64,000 nt of DNA from Klebsiella quasivariicola (GTDB lineage: Bacteria; Pseudomonadota; Gammaproteobacteria; Enterobacterales; Enterobacteriaceae), in NCBI RefSeq assembly GCF_002269255.1, contig NZ_CP022823.1, positions 2,170,001-2,234,000 on the forward strand, read 5' to 3'. Below the pieces are notes generated by a model. It was not told the DNA's origin and ran no database searches. It was given only the letters and a program-made list of their open reading frames with translations. The number at the start of each line of letters is the position of its first letter. The first letter of the stretch is position 1. The translations under genes were made by a program, and so were the position numbers. Of the stretch, positions 61,601 to 64,000 are shown piece by piece.

Positions 61601-62060
61601 GGGATTGCATTTTGCGCTTCGCCCCGGCACGGCGGACGGCGTGATGCAGACGGAGCTGGTCATCGACAATCAGAAACTTGTCTATATGAACCAGATGCCG
61701 GTCTGGCGGCGGTTCAGCTGGCCCGCTGACACCGAAGCGCCGGGCGCCAGTCTGAGCTGGATCAGTACCCGGGCGGGCACCCGCCAGTATGGCGATTTCC
61801 CGGGCGCCTGGGGGTGGATCCGTCTGCTGGATAAGGCGGTGGTCAGCGCTTATCCCGGAACGAGCAGCAGCTGGAGCCTGAGCTGGAAAGCGCCGGATGG
61901 TCTGTTGCTGAACTACACGCTGCGTACCGAGGCGGGGGAAGGACCGCTGGCGCTGCTGGCGCTGCGAAACTTTACGCTACCGGAGACGATATTCAGCGTG
62001 CGCGCGTCTGCTGAACGTGTTCCGCTGACCGACGATATACCCGGCGAAGAGGGATACTGA
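58650..62060 (+). CDS. tssM: TssM (IcmF), type VI membrane complex channel
   Basis: A 1136-residue protein. Two N-terminal membrane segments (about 10-28, 43-63), a cytoplasmic domain, a third segment at about 370-390, then a large periplasmic part ending in a beta-rich domain (WRRFSWPADTEAPGASLSWI onward). No Walker A (GxxxxGKS/T) is visible where many TssM proteins have one; the region reads ILLIIGSVRDVEQLTP. ATG 58650 is chosen because GGGAG at 58639-58643 is well placed; the frame also allows GTG 58644. It forms the envelope-spanning core with TssL and TssJ. Confidence 0.95.
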   Translation: MNIPGNGLGRFGLAGLTLAGMAAIWWGITRYGGMLNINTRGEQVLVFVLVCLALVFVFYLPAMSRRVKESLYRRQSQQASVLPGEEGRVALTPPHHITVGEIRQTLRYQYGRAWSRKVRILLIIGSVRDVEQLTPKLTQELWQEDQGTLLLWGGDPGAAVDNAWFTALRKLRYRPADGMVWVTSGFDGVLTTMNRTKPRLTPDEMDSVSHSLKLRYEALGWKLPLYVWSLYEGGNEKNGRITQPVGCLLPAGCTPQIVAEQFTALASLLIEQGIQQICGQPQHNFLLALADQLTRKPETVTEPLSVLLNPYRPQPLAGVVFSAPSAEAGRSISHHWGRDNRWDILPDRMTELPAGLRPRKQGVNWMRGMSVAAAALMLLWAASMTVSFIANRHLVAIAQEQVQQASAGKQPLAVRLHALSALQKTLSQLEYRSQHGAPWYLRAGLSQNDDLLAALFPRYGERAQPLLRDAAAHHLEEQLTAFVHLPPDSPLREKMTKTAYGQLKQYLMLTRPEKMDAAWFATTLMQDWSQRSGIADAVWQGSGPSLLAFYAASLVSHPQWRLPVDDGLVSQVRTRLIRQMGQRNSESTLYQKMLAQVANQYADMRLADMTADTDASRLFSTDEVVPGMFTRQAWEQAVQPAIEKVVAERRDEMDWVLSDTKQTAAQSTSPEALRARLAERYFADFSGSWLDFLNSLRWQRAATLSDAIDQLTLMADVRQSPLVALMNTLSVQGRTGQTGEAIADSLVKSARQLFNRDNPPVIDQQSGSRGPLDATFGPVLALLDNRDGGTPTSRLSLQTFLTRVTQVRLRLQQVTNATDPQAMTRLLAQTVFQGKAVDLTETRDYGSLVAAGLGQEWSGFGQTLFVRPMEQAWQQVLTPAAESLNAQWRSAVVEDWNSAFGGRYPFKNTSSEVSLPLLAKYLDSETGRIARFLQTRLNGVLHKEGSRWMADSINAQGLTFNPAFLQAMNTLSHLSDVAFANGEAGLHFALRPGTADGVMQTELVIDNQKLVYMNQMPVWRRFSWPADTEAPGASLSWISTRAGTRQYGDFPGAWGWIRLLDKAVVSAYPGTSSSWSLSWKAPDGLLLNYTLRTEAGEGPLALLALRNFTLPETIFSVRASAERVPLTDDIPGEEGY

Positions 62061-62193
62061 ACCTTCTCCCTCACTGATTGGCGTTGACCTGCAACGCCAG
62101 GCCTCCTTCGCTCATGGCCGCCCGACGGCCAACTAATCTGGCCGCGCAGCCATGCTGCGTGCCTCCCTGTAGACGAATAAGGGAATATTCATA
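62061..62193 (+). other. tssM-tssF spacer with hairpin
   Basis: A 133-base gap, long for this operon. TGGCGTTG (62079-62086) pairs with CAACGCCA (62092-62099) around a five-base loop. No T-run follows, so read-through into tssF is expected. Confidence 0.45.
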
Positions 62194-63957
62194 ATGGACG
62201 ATTTAACCCTGCGATATTTTGATGCTGAAATGCGCTACCTGCGCGAGGCGGCAAAAGCGTTCGCGCAGGCTCACCCCGATCGGGCGGCGATGCTGGATCT
62301 CGATAAAGCCGGCACGCCGGACCCTTACGTCGAGCGCCTGTTTGAAGGCTTTGCCTTTTCCGTAGGTCGCTTGCGCGAAAAAATTGATGATGATCTGCCG
62401 GAACTGACCGAGGGGCTGGTCAGCATGCTGTGGCCGCACTATCTGCGCACCATTCCATCGTTATCGATCGTGGCGCTGACCCCAACGCTGCCGGCGATGA
62501 AGATGGCGGAAACGGTGCCCGACGGGTTTGAGATAAGCTCCCGCCCACTGGGACCGAAAAATACCGTGTGCCGGTACCGAACCACCCGCGATCAGACGCT
62601 TAACCCACTGGCGATAGAGGAGGCGGTGATGACGGCAGAGCCGGACGGACGTTCGGCCCTGCGACTACGATTCACCTGTAGCGAGCTGGCTGACTGGTCG
62701 CAGACCGATCTCCGCCGCCTGCCGCTGTACCTGGGGGAAGACGCCGTTACCGGCAGCGCCCTCCATCTGTGGCTGACCCGACGCCAGGCCGCGCTGTACC
62801 TGCGCCTGCCGGGTCAGGCAGAACGGGTAAGCCTCGACGGCTATTTTTCGCCAGGGGGATTCAGCGAGGAGGATCGTTTATGGCCGAAGGGAGAGAGCGC
62901 TTTCAGCGGCTATCAGCTGCTGCTCGAGTATTTCATCTTTCGCGAAAAATTTATGTTCGTGCAGCTAAATGGTCTGGAAAACATCACCCTGTCGGCGGGG
63001 ATATCGCATTTCACGCTTGAGGTGGTGTTCAGCGAGGTCTGGCAAAGCGATTTACCCGTCAGCGCAAGCAGCCTGCGCCTGCACTGTGTGCCGGTGATTA
63101 ACCTGTTTACCCTCGAGGCCGATCCGTTGACCATCAGCGGGCTGGAGAGCGAATACCTCCTGCGTCCGAAGCGCCTGCAGGACGGGCATACCGAAATCTA
63201 TTCTGTCGACAGCGTGACCGGCTCCGGGCGCACCGGGGAGGCGCGCTATGTGCCTTTCACCAGCTTTCGTCACCAGGGCGGGATGATGCGTCGCCATGCG
63301 CCGGAGCGCTACTACCACACCCGCGTCAAGCGGGGCGTTACCGGTATGCACGACACCTGGCTTATCCTCGGCGGACAGCAATGGGAGGCCGACCGGGCGC
63401 TGGAGCGGGAAACGGTCTCCCTGCGTATCACCGGCACGAATGGCCAGCTGCCGCGCAGGGCGCTACAGAGCACGCTGCTGGATCGCTGTGAGCCGATATC
63501 CGCTACGCCGCTTACCGTGCGCAATCTCTGTAAGCCCACATTGCCGGTATATCCCCCGGCGGAAGACCGCTACCACTGGCGGGTCATGAGCCATCTGGGC
63601 ACTCGTTTTCTCAATATGATGAGCAGCGCCGAGGTGCTGCGCGGTACGCTGTCGCTCTACAACTGGCGGGAGGATGAGCTCAATAACCGCCGTCTGGACG
63701 CTATTCTGGCGGTCAGCCATCACCGAATCCAGCGTTTCGAACAGGGATTCCTGCTGCGCGGGCTGGATATCGAAGTGACGCTCGACGGCAGTGGATTTAC
63801 CGGCATGGGGGATGTCCATCTGTTTGGCGACATGCTCAACCGCTTTTTCGCGCTGTATGCCGATATGAATCAGTTCAACCAGCTAACGCTCATTGTTCAA
63901 CCTGAAGGAAAATGTATCCGGTGGAAAGAGAATCACAGTCTGCGGCTGCCCGGCTGA
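62194..63957 (+). CDS. tssF: TssF, type VI baseplate wedge protein
   Basis: A 587-residue baseplate protein. The start LTLRYFDAEMRYLREAAKAFAQAHPDRA and DPYVERLFEGFAFSVGRLREKIDDDLPELTEGLV are standard TssF sequence, as is the C-terminal GDVHLFGDMLNRFFALYADMNQFNQL. It forms the wedge with TssG and TssK. Length is typical. The start of tssG overlaps its 3' end. Confidence 0.96.
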   Translation: MDDLTLRYFDAEMRYLREAAKAFAQAHPDRAAMLDLDKAGTPDPYVERLFEGFAFSVGRLREKIDDDLPELTEGLVSMLWPHYLRTIPSLSIVALTPTLPAMKMAETVPDGFEISSRPLGPKNTVCRYRTTRDQTLNPLAIEEAVMTAEPDGRSALRLRFTCSELADWSQTDLRRLPLYLGEDAVTGSALHLWLTRRQAALYLRLPGQAERVSLDGYFSPGGFSEEDRLWPKGESAFSGYQLLLEYFIFREKFMFVQLNGLENITLSAGISHFTLEVVFSEVWQSDLPVSASSLRLHCVPVINLFTLEADPLTISGLESEYLLRPKRLQDGHTEIYSVDSVTGSGRTGEARYVPFTSFRHQGGMMRRHAPERYYHTRVKRGVTGMHDTWLILGGQQWEADRALERETVSLRITGTNGQLPRRALQSTLLDRCEPISATPLTVRNLCKPTLPVYPPAEDRYHWRVMSHLGTRFLNMMSSAEVLRGTLSLYNWREDELNNRRLDAILAVSHHRIQRFEQGFLLRGLDIEVTLDGSGFTGMGDVHLFGDMLNRFFALYADMNQFNQLTLIVQPEGKCIRWKENHSLRLPG

Positions 63958-64000
63958 TGGATCAGCTCCGGCCTCAGTTGCCATACATGAATTTTTACCG
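63912..64000 (+). CDS. tssG: TssG, type VI baseplate wedge protein (5' end only)
   Basis: ATG 63912, with GAAGGAA just upstream, opens a frame overlapping the end of tssF by 46 bases and running off the window. The visible 29 residues (MYPVERESQSAAARLMDQLR and then a PYMNFYR stretch) have the length and character of a TssG N-terminus, and tssG normally follows tssF. The call rests on position as much as on sequence. Confidence 0.75.
   Translation, partial: MYPVERESQSAAARLMDQLRPQLPYMNFY

Overview
The window reads as chromosomal DNA of a GC-rich enterobacterium, most likely Klebsiella or a close relative. This rests on E. coli-like tdc, dgo, treA and yaiL genes, a Klebsiella-style REP pair, and a type VI secretion cluster ordered tssK-tssL-ompA-vgrG-cargo-PAAR-tssM-tssF-tssG. 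The genus call is inference from gene content; no rRNA or tRNA gene is present to confirm it.

Regions. (1) 172-3076: periplasmic trehalase and a Tat-exported esterase. (2) 3194-7137: a tightly coupled four-gene operon (ATP-grasp, alpha-E, transglutaminase-like, Anbu proteasome-like protease). (3) 7560-9366: a membrane desaturase overlapping a PhnD-like protein. (4) 9414-14127, minus strand: an osmoprotectant-type ABC transporter plus a flavin monooxygenase. One permease carries an in-frame TGA at codon 11. (5) 14807-21869: tdcABCDE for anaerobic threonine/serine breakdown, with a perfect CRP site and a terminator after tdcE (no tdcF or tdcG). (6) 22257-27280: a complete branched-chain amino acid type ABC transporter, followed by a LysR gene divergent from a PEP carboxykinase across a CTATGC/GCATAG operator-like array. 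(7) 30157-36971: SSAT-like acetyltransferase, a LysR gene, a citrate-type symporter with an orphan binding protein and a second LysR, a cold-shock-domain protein, a pseudouridine synthase and yaiL. (8) 37201-43001: a galactonate operon (dgoR-K-A-D) extended by a non-DgoT-like MFS transporter and a 2-hydroxyacid dehydrogenase, preceded by three FadR-type operator motifs. (9) 43059-43388: a gamma-glutamylcyclotransferase-like gene. (10) 44044-64000: part of a type VI secretion system, running off the right edge inside tssG.

The most unusual stretch is 50699-57180, which is visibly AT-richer than its surroundings. A 753-residue VgrG-linked cargo protein of unknown type is followed by three tandem SUMF1-fold lipoproteins. 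All three have Asp after the lipobox Cys, which predicts inner-membrane retention. The second and third copies are each preceded by a leftover 3' end of a cargo gene (the last 23-31 codons). This suggests serial capture or duplication of cargo-tail plus immunity units, with variation between the lipoproteins concentrated in one short segment. After them lie a broken PAAR fragment and two frameshifted copies of a second module, then an intact PAAR gene. My reading is an effector/immunity recombination zone; the toxin activity itself cannot be read from the sequence.
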